Positions 54,868 to 63,592 of a stretch of 64,000 nt of DNA are shown piece after piece. Each line of letters opens with the position of its first letter. Position 1 is the stretch's first letter. The translations under genes and the position numbers were made by a program. This DNA comes from Pseudolabrys sp. (GTDB lineage Bacteria; Pseudomonadota; Alphaproteobacteria; Rhizobiales; Xanthobacteraceae). The stretch is taken from the NCBI GenBank assembly GCA_026125895.1, contig JAHCKG010000001.1, positions 248,001 through 312,000 on the forward strand. The letters are read 5' to 3'. The notes under the pieces were generated by a model. It was given only the letters and a program-made list of their open reading frames with translations. It did no database searches and was not told where the DNA came from.

Positions 54868-55245
54868 ATGAGTACCCATCGCTGCAGCGATAGAGAAGCG
54901 CTCCTGCGGGCGGCCTCAACGCTTGATCTGCTGGCCATCGGCTGGCGACCGGGGAGATCTGAGCTTATTGAGGCGCGCTATCTCGAACGCTGGCTTGTCA
55001 TGCCCGGTCCCGCCGGCCGCCCCTATCAAATCATCGGTGCGATCTGGTCGTTGCCGCTGCGGCGTGCGATGATTGTTGCCTCGGTTCTTGCCATTGATCC
55101 CGACGCGCATTGGGCACGTATCTGGGACGAATGGGCTGTCATTAATGACGGTATTTCGAGCGTGCCAGCCTTCGATCCGATCGATGTTCAGCGCGCCGGC
55201 GCGGCATGGCTCTTAAGTGAGCTTCAGACCTTGCCTGTACGCTAA
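54868..55245 (+). CDS. Hypothetical protein, DUF6634-like
   Basis: A 125-residue protein from ATG 54868. LIEARYLERWLVMPGPAGRPYQIIGAIWSLP and VASVLAIDPDAHWARIWDEWAVI resemble the small DUF6634-type proteins of alphaproteobacterial mobile DNA, but this is a weak match by eye. A longer frame starts with TTG at 54817. It ends at the tandem repeat 55243-55280. Confidence 0.5.
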   Translation: MSTHRCSDREALLRAASTLDLLAIGWRPGRSELIEARYLERWLVMPGPAGRPYQIIGAIWSLPLRRAMIVASVLAIDPDAHWARIWDEWAVINDGISSVPAFDPIDVQRAGAAWLLSELQTLPVR

Positions 55246-55280
55246 TCGAGGCGCTAATCGAGGCGCCAATCGAAGGCGCC
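55243..55280. repeat. Short tandem repeat, 12-bp period
   Basis: TAATCGAGGCGC occurs twice in direct succession (55243-55266), then a degenerate third unit CAATCGAAGGCGCC. The first unit includes the stop codon of the preceding gene. Confidence 0.8.
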
Positions 55281-55292
55281 GGAGAATGGACC

Positions 55293-55469
55293 ATGACGAG
55301 CAGGACGATCATTCGGTTCAATATCGATATTCTTCGCACGAAGCTCGCCGAGGAACAGAACCCAATGAAGCGGCAAGAAATGTATCGATTGTTGGCCGAG
55401 GAGAGGGCGAAGTTGGCCGCAATGGAAGCCGATTCGCCGATCCGCAATAAGAACAAAAAGCCCCGTTAA
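55293..55469 (+). CDS. Small helical protein (58 aa)
   Basis: ATG 55293 with GGAG upstream begins MTSRTIIRFNIDILRTKLAE, followed by a highly charged helical remainder with Lys/Arg-rich end. It is below common length limits for gene finders. It follows the tandem repeat and shares strand with the previous genes. Its coiled, basic nature could mean a small DNA-binding or regulatory protein. Confidence 0.5.
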   Translation: MTSRTIIRFNIDILRTKLAEEQNPMKRQEMYRLLAEERAKLAAMEADSPIRNKNKKPR

Positions 55470-55564
55470 ATGTTTGCTTGGCCGGGCTTCGATTTTGTTC
55501 GAATTCGGCGATCTGCGCGATGCTGCGCTCACGTCGCGCGCTGATGCAGCTGCGCGCCGATCAC

Positions 55565-56131
55565 TCAGTCCATCTCATCTGCGTTTCGACGGATTCGTGC
55601 CGCACGTTGCATGTAGGCAAGCACGGCATTGGGAGCATCGTGTTGGCGACCTCGCACACCCGAAGCCGCGGGACGATCTGCGACTGGCGCGTTCTTTCGA
55701 ACCGGTGACTTCGCCGCCGGCTGCCCGCCTGGCCCACGCCCGACGGCCTGTCGCCTAGGGGAGCCATGCTCTGTTCGCCGTGACGCCTCTCTCGTCGGAG
55801 ATTCGCCAGCTTTCTCGCCCGACAGTCCTGCCCTCCGGACGGAAGCGATCCGATCATCCTGTCGCTTGCGCCACACCGCCGACGACAGGGCACCGCGGCT
55901 CAAGGGCCGTCCATCCTCGCGCTTGACCCCGGCCGCGGCCAAGACCGCGATCATGTCATCCCAGGTCATGCCGCGGGCTTCTGCCAAGCCAAACCACTCC
56001 AAGTGTTCGACGACGACGCGGGCAAGCTTCTTGCGGCGGCCGCCGGGGAGCTGAAGGTCATTGGCAATCGCTTTGGCGCCAGTCTCAATATCCCGATTTT
56101 TCAAGAAATTCTCCTGAGTATCGTCTGACAA
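55565..56131 (-). CDS. Hypothetical basic island protein (up to 188 aa)
   Basis: The frame starts with TTG (56131), MSDDTQENFLKNRDIE, and has a helical N-terminal half with GMTWDDMIAVLAAAGVKRED and RGALSSAVWRKRQ. These resemble the small TraD-like accessory proteins that bind DNA beside relaxases. The C-terminal half is low-complexity and Arg/Pro-rich. An AT-rich inverted repeat lies just upstream. Moderate confidence in the protein, low in its start. Confidence 0.5.
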   Translation of the reverse strand: MSDDTQENFLKNRDIETGAKAIANDLQLPGGRRKKLARVVVEHLEWFGLAEARGMTWDDMIAVLAAAGVKREDGRPLSRGALSSAVWRKRQDDRIASVRRAGLSGEKAGESPTREASRRTEHGSPRRQAVGRGPGGQPAAKSPVRKNAPVADRPAASGVRGRQHDAPNAVLAYMQRAARIRRNADEMD

Positions 56132-56166
56132 GCGCAGTCAGATGCTGCAACGCTCTGCAAAATTAT

Positions 56167-56209
56167 GCAAATTTCTTCAAAACAAATGCAGAAAGATGAA
56201 GAAGTTTGC
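56167..56209. repeat. AT-rich inverted repeat next to the tRNA-fragment junction
   Basis: GCAAATTTCTTC (56167-56178) and GAAGAAGTTTGC (56198-56209) are inverted 12-bp arms with one mismatch. TGCA-containing words recur around it. It lies in a conspicuous low-GC patch about 70 bp before the tRNA fragment; it could be a recombination-accessory or promoter region. Confidence 0.6.
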
Positions 56210-56234
56210 AGAATCCATACCTGTGCATCATCTA

Positions 56235-56251
56235 CACCGTTAATCACGGTG
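56235..56251. promoter_or_regulatory. Small palindrome near the att scar
   Basis: CACCGT-TAATC-ACGGTG is a perfect inverted repeat 28 bp before the tRNA fragment. It may bind a regulator of excision or be part of the att region. Confidence 0.4.
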
Positions 56252-56270
56252 ATCTAATGTAGTATAATAG

Positions 56271-56588
56271 TCAGCCGAGAGCCGGCCGCTCATAACGGTC
56301 TGGTTGCAGGTTCGAGTCCTGCCGGGCCCACCATTCTGGACGCTTCGCCGGGTTCGCTCCGGCGTTTCCGGCGAAGCCCCTATTAGCTTCGGCCGCTTTC
56401 GCAATATTATCAAACGGTTGACGAAACTTGACGCTCAGTGCGCCATGCGCCCCCGTGGAGTTCGAAAGTGCCAATTTCAGGACGTGCCGACGAACCGCTG
56501 GAGTGCCTTCCATGAAGGTCTTTCGGGCGTTTCGAGCAAAGTCGAGCAGGAGTATCGCTTCTTCGATGTAGGTTTGGTCATCCACGCG
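56271..56588 (-). pseudogene. C-terminal remnant of a second serine recombinase
   Basis: About 105 residues on the minus strand, with YIEEAILLLDFARNARKTF, AVRRHVLKLALSNS and KFRQPFDNIAKAAE, match the C-terminal end of large serine recombinases. They end in RQDSNLQPDRYERPALG, which is encoded by the antisense of the tRNA fragment at 56279-56333. The N-terminal catalytic portion is absent and upstream sequence belongs to the Argonaute operon leader. This is a decayed integrase. Confidence 0.75.
56279..56333 (+). pseudogene. 3' fragment of a CAT-anticodon tRNA (att scar)
   Basis: The fragment has an anticodon arm GGCCG-CTCATAA-CGGTC (anticodon CAT, Met or Ile2), a T arm GCAGG-TTCGAGT-CCTGC, an acceptor strand CGGGCCC, discriminator A and an encoded CCA. 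The acceptor's partner strand GGGCCCG, the D arm and the 5' end are absent. It overlaps the recombinase remnant. It marks the attachment site of a different island from the one at tRNA-Arg. Confidence 0.8.
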
Positions 56589-56781
56589 ATCTTGTCCAGT
56601 ACAGGCAGCATGCGCCTTCGGATGATTCGGGGAGGAACCCCTTAGCCGTTCCGGCCCGACGGGTAGCCGCCCCGCCAAGAAAGCCAGAATTGCCAGTGGC
56701 TTACTTCCGGTGGTAGGCGGTTGCTTTGCGCCATCACTGATTGTCGCTAGCTTGGTGCCTTTGAGTTCCAGAGCGAGACCA

Positions 56782-59085
56782 ATGGCCCAAATAACCAAGC
56801 GATCGCGACCGTTGGTCACCAACGGGTTCGTCGTTGAGACCCCGGATCTGATCGACCTCGTCGTCCGCGACATGCCCAGTCCCGCCGAAGTGAAAGCGGA
56901 GCGCGAGCGTCTGCGGAATTTTTGGTTCGTGCATTGGGTTGGAGGCAAGCTCTACCATCTGCGGCTCAGCGCCGGCGGTCCCAACGTCGACGGGCAGCAA
57001 CTAACGGCTCCGGCATCGCAGTACGGCTGGCTTCTCCGGGCACGGGTCGATGATGTCATCGGTGTCGCTTTGCCCAAATACCAACCCATTCGGCGACGCC
57101 CCTTCACATTTCTTGCACAGCGGACCGAACTCATCGCACCTGCGGCCGACGCGGCCCGCATTGATGATCCGCTCATCGAGCAATTTACGGTCACACCACG
57201 TTTCGTGCTCAGCCCCAAAACATTCGAGCCCGTTGATGGGCAATCAAAGCTCGGTCTCTTCATCAATGTCGAAATGCAATTCGATATTTCGGCACCACTG
57301 AATGAGCTCCAAAGCGCAAATGTCGATCTTACTGGGCTGCACGTCGTCCGTCGGCAACCCGAGCCGGGAAAACGTCGTTTGGTCGGCCGAATCTCGCGGG
57401 TGGACGGAAATGTCACTCATCTTTCGGAGAGCACCGAAGGACCGTCGATCCAGACCGATCAAATTAAGCTCGAAGGGTCGAAAGAAAGCGTTGCTCGATG
57501 CTTAACAACGATCCTTGGACTATCCCGTTATCGTGCATTGATGTCGGCTCTTGACGATCAGCAGGCTGGTTATCTCCTCGGTCCGGACTTCGATGGTGTG
57601 GTAACAAAACTCGGAGCACTGCTCGCCAAGACAAAGCTTCCGATAGCACCTGGTCAAGATGCGAAGATTGGCGACCGCATTGTGCTTGCCAATAGCGATA
57701 CGGCGGAGACCGTCTACGTTGCTCCTCCGGTTGACTATGTGTTTGATCGTACCGGTGCTCAGAGTAATGCGTTTGCTTGGCCGGGGCTTTCGCAGTTCGG
57801 CCCTTTCGATCGGACTACCTTTGCCAATAAGTCACCACGACTGCTCGTGGTGTTTCCAACTTCCACGCAAGGGAAGGTGGAAACATTTCTTCGTGCGTTT
57901 CGCGATGGGCTCGGTGCTAACTACCGCGGCTTCGCAAAGGGATTTCGAGATATTTTCGGCCTGGTAAATCTCGAATTCGTTATGTGTCCTGTTCAAGTCC
58001 AGGTCTCCGACCGTGCTGGTTCAGAGGCGGCTTACCGTAGCGCTATAGAAGATCGGCTGTCGGCTGGCGAGGATGTACAGGGCGCGATTGTCGTTCTCTT
58101 CGAGGAGCACGCTCACCTGAAAGGGCTTCAAAACCCTTATCTCCGAACGAAAGCTCTACTACTAACCCTCGGCATTCCTGCGCAAGAAGTACGCATGACG
58201 ACTGTCACCCAAATGCCGGGCATTTTGCAGTATACCCTCCAGAATTTTTCGGTCTCGGTTTACGCGAAGCTGAATGGGACGCCGTGGACCGTAAACCAAG
58301 ATAAGGCGATCAGCGATGAGTTGGTTGTCGGAATGGGATTCGCCGAGTTTTCTGGCAGCCGTTTTGAAGATCGACAGCGGTTTGTGGGTATCACGACCGT
58401 TTTTAGCGGCGACGGCACTTATCTCCTTGGTAACGTATCGAAAGAGAGCAATTACGCCGATTACCCAAAAATGGTCCGGGAATCTATGCTGTCGTTGCTT
58501 CGCGAGCTGAAGACGCGGAACAACTGGCGACCGGGTGACACAGTACGCGTCATCTTTCACGCGCATCGGCCATTGAAGCGCGTGGACGTAGGAAACATCG
58601 TTTTCGCGTGCGTTCGCGAGATCGGTGCTGAGCAGGTTTTGCAAATGGCCTTTGTGACGGTGTCGCACGATCATCCCTTCATCATTATGGACCGTGCTGA
58701 AAAGGGGGAGCCTGTTAAGCGCGATAGCGACGTGATGAAGGGTGAATTCGCACCGATGCGCGGTACTATTGCGCGGATTGGTAAGACGACGAGGTTGCTC
58801 GCTACAAACTCTCATAAGCTTATCAAACGAGTTAATTCACCGCTGCCCGCGCCGCTTCTGATCAGTTTGCATCCCGATTCAACCTTCAAGGACGTCGACT
58901 ACATCGCAGAGCAAACGTTGAGGTTTACCAGCCTTTCTTGGAGATCAACGTTGCCGGCACGTACCCCTGTTACGATCTTCTATTCCGAGCGGATTGCAGA
59001 GTTGCTCGGTCGGCTAAAAGACGTGCCAGATTTCTCGACCACGGCGCTGTCGGTAAAGTTGAAATGGAGCCGGTGGTTCCTATGA
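56782..59085 (+). CDS. Catalytically inactive long-B prokaryotic Argonaute (RsAgo-like)
   Basis: A 767-residue Argonaute. It closely follows the Rhodobacter sphaeroides RsAgo pattern along its length, from FWFVHWVGGKLYHLR and GGPNVDG near the start to the end SERIAELLGRLKDVPDFS...KLKWSRWFL. N, incomplete PAZ, MID and PIWI domains are in order. In PIWI, the first catalytic Asp position (G515-M-G-F) holds no Asp, and the VRVIFHAHRPLKRVDVGNIVF strand lacks the second. It should bind, not cut, nucleic acid. RsAgo uses 5'-U RNA guides to bind DNA. ATG 56782 is chosen over the upstream GTG 56710. It is coupled to a nuclease gene. Confidence 0.93.
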   Translation: MAQITKRSRPLVTNGFVVETPDLIDLVVRDMPSPAEVKAERERLRNFWFVHWVGGKLYHLRLSAGGPNVDGQQLTAPASQYGWLLRARVDDVIGVALPKYQPIRRRPFTFLAQRTELIAPAADAARIDDPLIEQFTVTPRFVLSPKTFEPVDGQSKLGLFINVEMQFDISAPLNELQSANVDLTGLHVVRRQPEPGKRRLVGRISRVDGNVTHLSESTEGPSIQTDQIKLEGSKESVARCLTTILGLSRYRALMSALDDQQAGYLLGPDFDGVVTKLGALLAKTKLPIAPGQDAKIGDRIVLANSDTAETVYVAPPVDYVFDRTGAQSNAFAWPGLSQFGPFDRTTFANKSPRLLVVFPTSTQGKVETFLRAFRDGLGANYRGFAKGFRDIFGLVNLEFVMCPVQVQVSDRAGSEAAYRSAIEDRLSAGEDVQGAIVVLFEEHAHLKGLQNPYLRTKALLLTLGIPAQEVRMTTVTQMPGILQYTLQNFSVSVYAKLNGTPWTVNQDKAISDELVVGMGFAEFSGSRFEDRQRFVGITTVFSGDGTYLLGNVSKESNYADYPKMVRESMLSLLRELKTRNNWRPGDTVRVIFHAHRPLKRVDVGNIVFACVREIGAEQVLQMAFVTVSHDHPFIIMDRAEKGEPVKRDSDVMKGEFAPMRGTIARIGKTTRLLATNSHKLIKRVNSPLPAPLLISLHPDSTFKDVDYIAEQTLRFTSLSWRSTLPARTPVTIFYSERIAELLGRLKDVPDFSTTALSVKLKWSRWFL

Positions 59086-60281
59086 ATGGCGTTATTCTCA
59101 GCGTCACGGCCGCAGTACGAAAGGAAGCTAATCGAATTCTGCGGGCTTCTAGTGCCTGGCCTACCGCGTCGTCTGGTCTCGCTTACAAGATATTGCAGCG
59201 TGATGTTACGCTCTCTGAAGGTCACTTTGATCGGCCAGTGGAAAAATCATCGGCGACGCTGCTCCGGAGAACGCCGATATTCGCGGCATACGGTTATGTC
59301 ATCGATTTGGCGCCGGAGGAAACTGTCAAACTGTGGTTAGATGAGATCGAGCATCTTCGCGGGCGGGAGATTTATCCAGTCGACCGTAATTCATTCATCT
59401 TCAACCCGGTGGAGATTCTTGGCGTTAGTTTCGGTCTTTGCTCGGATAAAGTGCCGCGCGAGCATAGGGAGTGGCTTGCCGGGACAATCCTTCGGGGTTT
59501 TTCGCAGGGCCAGTTCAAGACGAGCGTATCGCGTTTCGCGGCGCTATCTGCCTTGTACATGTTGGACAAGGATAAGGCTCAAACGGTAAGTTTGTCGACT
59601 GTCGCTCTCAGTGGTCTTCCGACGCACGATGTGATCGTTGCTGCTTGTATCGACTTTGCTGTTGGTCTCCCGGCCGGAGCCATTATCGGCGACCTGGAGC
59701 AAGATCTTTTGCAGCGACTACTATCCGAAGCTGTGAGTATTAATGACGAGGCCGAGGCTGCCGCGCTCCTGATACTTGTAAGCCGTGTTTCAGGCCGTAT
59801 CACTCTGAGCTCCCCCGAAAATGCGGTGGATCAGATCGTCGTGCTATGCAGACGCTTTCCGCTATTTGTCGAGCGCTTGCGCATACGGCAGAGGCAGCGA
59901 CCTTCGTTTGAAATAAAAGACGAATACGACGTCCAGGACCTTCTACATGCTATTCTCAAGCTTCATTTCGATGACGTGAGGCCGGAAGAAGTTACACCGA
60001 GCTACGCGTCATCATCATCGCGCGTCGATTTTTACCTGCCTAAGGAGCGGATCGTTGTCGAGGCAAAGATGACAAGAGCGAACTTAGGACAAAAAGAGGT
60101 GGCGGACGAACTGATCATCGATGCCAATCGATACCGGACGGTGCCGGGCGTGGAGACATTGATTTGCTTGGTTTATGATCCAGAAAAGCGATGTCAGAAC
60201 CCGACAGCTCTTGAGCGTGACGTCGAAGCGAGTGGCGTTCATCTTCGTGTGCGCGCAATTGTTTGCCCTCACGGTCTATAG
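59082..60281 (+). CDS. Argonaute-associated PD-(D/E)XK nuclease
   Basis: A 399-residue protein. The N-terminal 290 residues are helical and lack known motifs. The C-terminal domain has EYDVQDLLHAILKLHFDD, then D316 (VDFYL), E327 and K329 (VEAKM), the D...ExK core of the PD-(D/E)XK fold. It then has ICLVYDPEKRCQNP. This architecture is the effector type found beside inactive long-B Argonautes (including the RsAgo locus), where target recognition triggers DNA degradation. The ATG overlaps the Argonaute stop (ATGA); ATG 59064 is an alternative. All catalytic residues are present. Confidence 0.88.
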   Translation: MNGVILSVTAAVRKEANRILRASSAWPTASSGLAYKILQRDVTLSEGHFDRPVEKSSATLLRRTPIFAAYGYVIDLAPEETVKLWLDEIEHLRGREIYPVDRNSFIFNPVEILGVSFGLCSDKVPREHREWLAGTILRGFSQGQFKTSVSRFAALSALYMLDKDKAQTVSLSTVALSGLPTHDVIVAACIDFAVGLPAGAIIGDLEQDLLQRLLSEAVSINDEAEAAALLILVSRVSGRITLSSPENAVDQIVVLCRRFPLFVERLRIRQRQRPSFEIKDEYDVQDLLHAILKLHFDDVRPEEVTPSYASSSSRVDFYLPKERIVVEAKMTRANLGQKEVADELIIDANRYRTVPGVETLICLVYDPEKRCQNPTALERDVEASGVHLRVRAIVCPHGL

Positions 60282-60548
60282 GTGTTCATCGAAAAATTCC
60301 TCGCGTTCACTGGAGCGTGTGGATGTGTAGGTCGGAAATTTAAATGTCTCGCAGCTGGACCTGTGGCGCATTTCTCTTACTGCTATTAGGGGCCATGGCC
60401 GCCATGAGGAGAGCGACCGGCGCGCAAGCGCAGAATCTGCGACTGTCGGCGTTCGCAGTTCTATCTGAAGTGGCGCGGTGGTTGACGTGGGAACTTTCAA
60501 GGCCGACAAAGAGCAAAAGACGAACATTTCAACTGGTCGGGGGAATCG

Positions 60549-61439
60549 GTGCGTATACAATCGGTCATGATCTCAGGCTTCCGATCATTTGGACCGACGG
60601 CCCAGCGCGTCGAACTCGCAAATGACCTGACCACTGTCGTCGGACCAAACGCTTCCGGCAAAACCGCGCTATTGCAAGCGCTAGCTAAGATGTATGGCGT
60701 GACACGAGCGCAACGGACGCTGCATCGATCCGACTTTCACTTGCCGAAGGACGTCGCGCCCGAAGATCGCACGACGCGCGATCTTTTCATCGATGTGGTC
60801 GTCTCGCTGCCTGAACTAAAAGATGGGTCGGCCACCGCTGAAAGCGTCGCGCCGACATTCCGGCATCAGCAACTCGAAGGGCCGAAAAAGATGCCCATGT
60901 GCCGGATGCGGCTGGAAGCTCGCTGGCAGGACGACAACACTGCGGAAGGCGAGGTGACTCAAGAACTGTTCTGGGTCGATCATCTCAATGAAAAGGTAGA
61001 ACAGAACGACAAGCATGCTGTGTCACCGGCCGACCGGGGTCTGATTCAGTTTTACTACACGCCTGCCTCACGTGACGCCGCTGCGCAAATTCGCGCGACC
61101 ACGGGCGCTTTGGCGGCGCGCCTCATAAAAGCAATCGAATGGTCAAAAGGGACACGCAAGGCAGTTGATGACGCGACAAAGAGGCTCTCCGACGCATTCG
61201 GCGGTGAAGCTGCTATCGGCGCCATAAGTAAGGCGCTAAGCGTGCGCTGGAAAGAATTGAATAGCGAAGATACGGATGCCGATCCGAACCTTTCCCTCGT
61301 CAGTAAACGATTCGAAGAGGTGGTCGCACACATCCAAGTCATGTTTCAACATGGGACGACGAAAATCGAGCGCGGCCTCGATGTGTTGAGCGATGGCCAG
61401 CAATCGCTTTTCTACTTCGGCTCATCGTCCGAACCATAA
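60549..61439 (+). pseudogene. Truncated OLD/RecF-like ATPase
   Basis: A 296-residue N-terminal portion of an OLD-family ATPase. MRIQSVMISGFRSFG begins it, GPNASGKTALLQAL is Walker A, and VLSDGQQSLFYF is the ABC-type signature near the end. After that the frame changes to GSSSEP and stops. Walker B, the H-loop and the TOPRIM nuclease of full OLD proteins (about 600 residues) are missing. The break coincides with the 3' end of a convergent gene remnant (61412). GTG start with GGGGGA upstream. Probably non-functional. Confidence 0.75.
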
Positions 61440-61965
61440 ACGAAGGGCGGCGAATCATTAGGAAGTAGAAGAAGCGAAATTGCGAAGTCGTATTGTTCAG
61501 AAAGAACGGTCATTTCGGTGCAGGGCTCTTTAAACCACACCACCGGTCCGTGCTCTTTCGCTGCTTTTGCCTCGCCGGTAGTTAGCTGTGCCGCCAAAGC
61601 GGTCTCCGGGATTGCAATTGGACCAGCTGACGTGCGGAAATATGCGCCGGTCTTCAAGGCACGCTCACTGGAGCGAGCCCAAAGGATGTATCCGTCGCGG
61701 GAGACAACAAGGACAGCCCACTTTTCCGTATACGATAACCACCTAAGTGTAGCCGCTATTAGCGATACTCGATAACGATCAAACAGTGAGCAACAAGATC
61801 GAGGTCTATTTTTGCGGACGGGGCGATCTGACGGCGGAAATCATCAAGAGGCATCAATAGATTTGCCGCAAATACATTCGCTTGATGTTCTACCTGCCCA
61901 TAGGCCGAGTCCCACTGGACGAAATCCTGAGAGCCGCAGCGGATATTGAGCATCATGCAAGGCAT
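61412..61965 (-). pseudogene. Frameshifted ImmA/IrrE-type peptidase remnant
   Basis: Two pieces in different frames. The upstream piece (61965-61759) has VEHQANVFAANLLMPLDDFRRQI, which is the end of an ImmA/IrrE peptidase domain (the HEIGH part is absent). The downstream piece (reading on from about 61790) has DRYRVSLIAATLRWL and then SRDGYILWARSSERALKTGAYF, the characteristic C-terminal portion. A one-base shift near 61780 separates them. The 5' end lies at a junction with the exonuclease remnant. Confidence 0.65.
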
Positions 61966-62428
61966 CGTGGTCGGGCCTTTTCTTAGGCTTTAGATCGGAC
62001 TCGATCGCACTCGAACGAGTTTCTTTCCAGCTGCCCCCCGTTGCGCCCATGTAATACGCCTTAATATCTAGAGCCGAGAAGCCAAAAGGATTTGTGCCGG
62101 TAAACTTGTGGAAATAGTAATTTATGAATGACCAATCAAATGGCGCATTAAAGCCAATGAAAATGGGAGTTGCGTCGTCTCCGATGGTCTCTCGAATCCA
62201 AGCTGCAAATTCAACCATCGCTTCTTTAGGTGGGCGTCCAGTGCGAGATAGAGTGTCGAGCGAGAGGCCGCTAACCTCCAGAGCCTTCGGATCGGCGTTA
62301 TTATTGATTGGCTGTAACTCGCAAGAAAATACCAAAGCCTCGTCGTCTACGTGACAGGCACCTATCGAAAGAAGGCTGAATTCACCCGGTATCGGTCCAG
62401 AGGTCTCCACATCAATTGAGATAAACAC
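61844..62428 (-). pseudogene. DEDDh 3'-5' exonuclease with a replaced C-terminus
   Basis: FISIDVETSGPIPG (D, E), GFNAPFDWSFINYYF (D) and PDHDALHDAQ (H, D) are all the catalytic residues of a DnaQ-like exonuclease. After HDAQ, near residue 160, the sequence switches to out-of-frame ImmA-remnant sequence (YPLRLSGFRPVGLGL). Only about 160 of the 195 residues are native. GTG start at 62428 overlaps the HORMA-like stop. Such exonucleases (Cap18-type) are reported beside HORMA-containing CBASS operons. Confidence 0.7.
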
Positions 62429-62843
62429 TTCGCGCTGCCGAAGGCACCCAGCCGATCTTGAGCTTGCCGCGCATCGCCTCTTTTTCGTCAGCGGTATAGT
62501 TGGCGGTATAAATAAGGACGATTCGCAGGTGAGCGTTTGCGACGCGGGGCCACATAACGCCGCCCGGGCGGCTCATCGTAAGCGCGCCGGATTCGGTGTT
62601 GACCGTATATCGCGTTGCACGCACTTCCACCGACCCGCTAAGCAGCGTGAGGTCAACTTGCTTCAAGAAGCCCTTTTTCGCCAAAGCCTCGACGTCGTGT
62701 GCATAGTTACGCGCCGTCTCTTCGGTGATCGCGCCAGAACTTTGTGCCATCATCAGAAGATCGGCAGTGAAGCGCCGCGCCACGGTTTCGACATCGGCGA
62801 CGCTGTAGGAATAGGTCTTACTTGCACTGGCGGTCTGGGTCAT
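62412..62843 (-). CDS. Bacterial HORMA-domain-like protein (CBASS Cap7-like), probably truncated
   Basis: A 143-residue protein. VADVETVARRFTADLLMMAQSS, AHDVEALAKKGFLKQVDLTLLS and ALTMSRPGGVMWPRVANAHLRIVL resemble a CBASS bacterial HORMA protein. The C-terminal part that would form the safety belt seems missing, as the protein stops soon after KIGWVPSA. GAGGAAGC before ATG 62843, coupled to the CD-NTase-like frame by ATGA. In CBASS type III, HORMA proteins sense peptides and activate the CD-NTase. I recognise this by eye only. Confidence 0.6.
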   Translation of the reverse strand: MTQTASASKTYSYSVADVETVARRFTADLLMMAQSSGAITEETARNYAHDVEALAKKGFLKQVDLTLLSGSVEVRATRYTVNTESGALTMSRPGGVMWPRVANAHLRIVLIYTANYTADEKEAMRGKLKIGWVPSAARSVYLN

Positions 62844-63592
62844 GCTGCTTCCTCGATCCTGAAACGGGGTCCGAACCATTCCTTCCACACCTCATTGTCA
62901 TCCTCGGCTGAGGCAAAATGTGCGGCCTCCCAAGCTCCTTGAGCAGCGGCGACGATATCGATGCGTTCAGCTTCGGTAATACGGCTTGCAACGTTATTCA
63001 GGCTGTAGACCGGGTCGATGATGACGACCGGGTCGGTGAATTCACCGAAGGGCGCAATATTTTCCGGAAACTGAATCTTTTCCTTCAGCCCGGACTGAGC
63101 GATGTAGAGGAGGATCCGGCAAAACCGCTGTTCGATGGTTCCGGCATTGCCCTCGGTGTCGAGGTCGTAAGCGACGATTAGTTCGACAATGACGGACTTC
63201 AGCGGCTTCAGCTCTGCATGGTTGCGCCACTTCTTCAGCAGGCGCACCAAGGTGCGGAAGTCCTTATCTTTGTCCTTCCGGTCCCGTACGAACTTGATCT
63301 GGCACGGTGCGCAGGTTTCCATCTTTGACTCGTCTTGAAGGTCAAACTGCCAGCCGTATCCCGCGCGCTTCGGGTCTTCAATTACGGGCACGATGTCGAC
63401 GCTAAGACCGCTGCCGACGAACGAAACCGTGGCGGCCTTACGTTGGATTTCAAAGTCCTCGACATCCTTGTTCGGGTAGATTTCGACCAGCAACTTGTAA
63501 ATTGTGTCGTTGATCCGCGACGCATGCGGAAACCTAAAGGCATATCTCGAAACGGCACTGACTTTCGACGGCCGGGAGGAGGTCGTTGAGTT
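62840..63592 (-). pseudogene. C-terminal two-thirds of a CD-NTase (CBASS nucleotidyltransferase)
   Basis: The open frame of 250 codons contains INDTIYKLLVEIYP, LSVDIVPVIED (the third catalytic Asp), RTLVRLLKKWRNHAELKPLKSVIVELIVAYDL and DPVYSLNNVASRIT. These fit the OAS-like C-terminal part of a clade-C-type CD-NTase. The N-terminal GS...DxD motif that binds nucleotide is missing, and a TAG stop lies at 63593-63595. TTG 63493 is the first start. The enzyme is therefore dead. Its HORMA partner follows in the same operon. Confidence 0.65.

Noticed and set aside
56710-56781. An N-terminal extension of Argonaute from GTG 56710
   Set aside because: The 24 extra residues do not resemble RsAgo, whose similarity starts after ATG 56782.
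60344-60625. A 93-codon plus-strand frame before the OLD ATPase
   Set aside because: It overlaps the ATPase in another frame and has low-complexity composition; the short gap is otherwise featureless.
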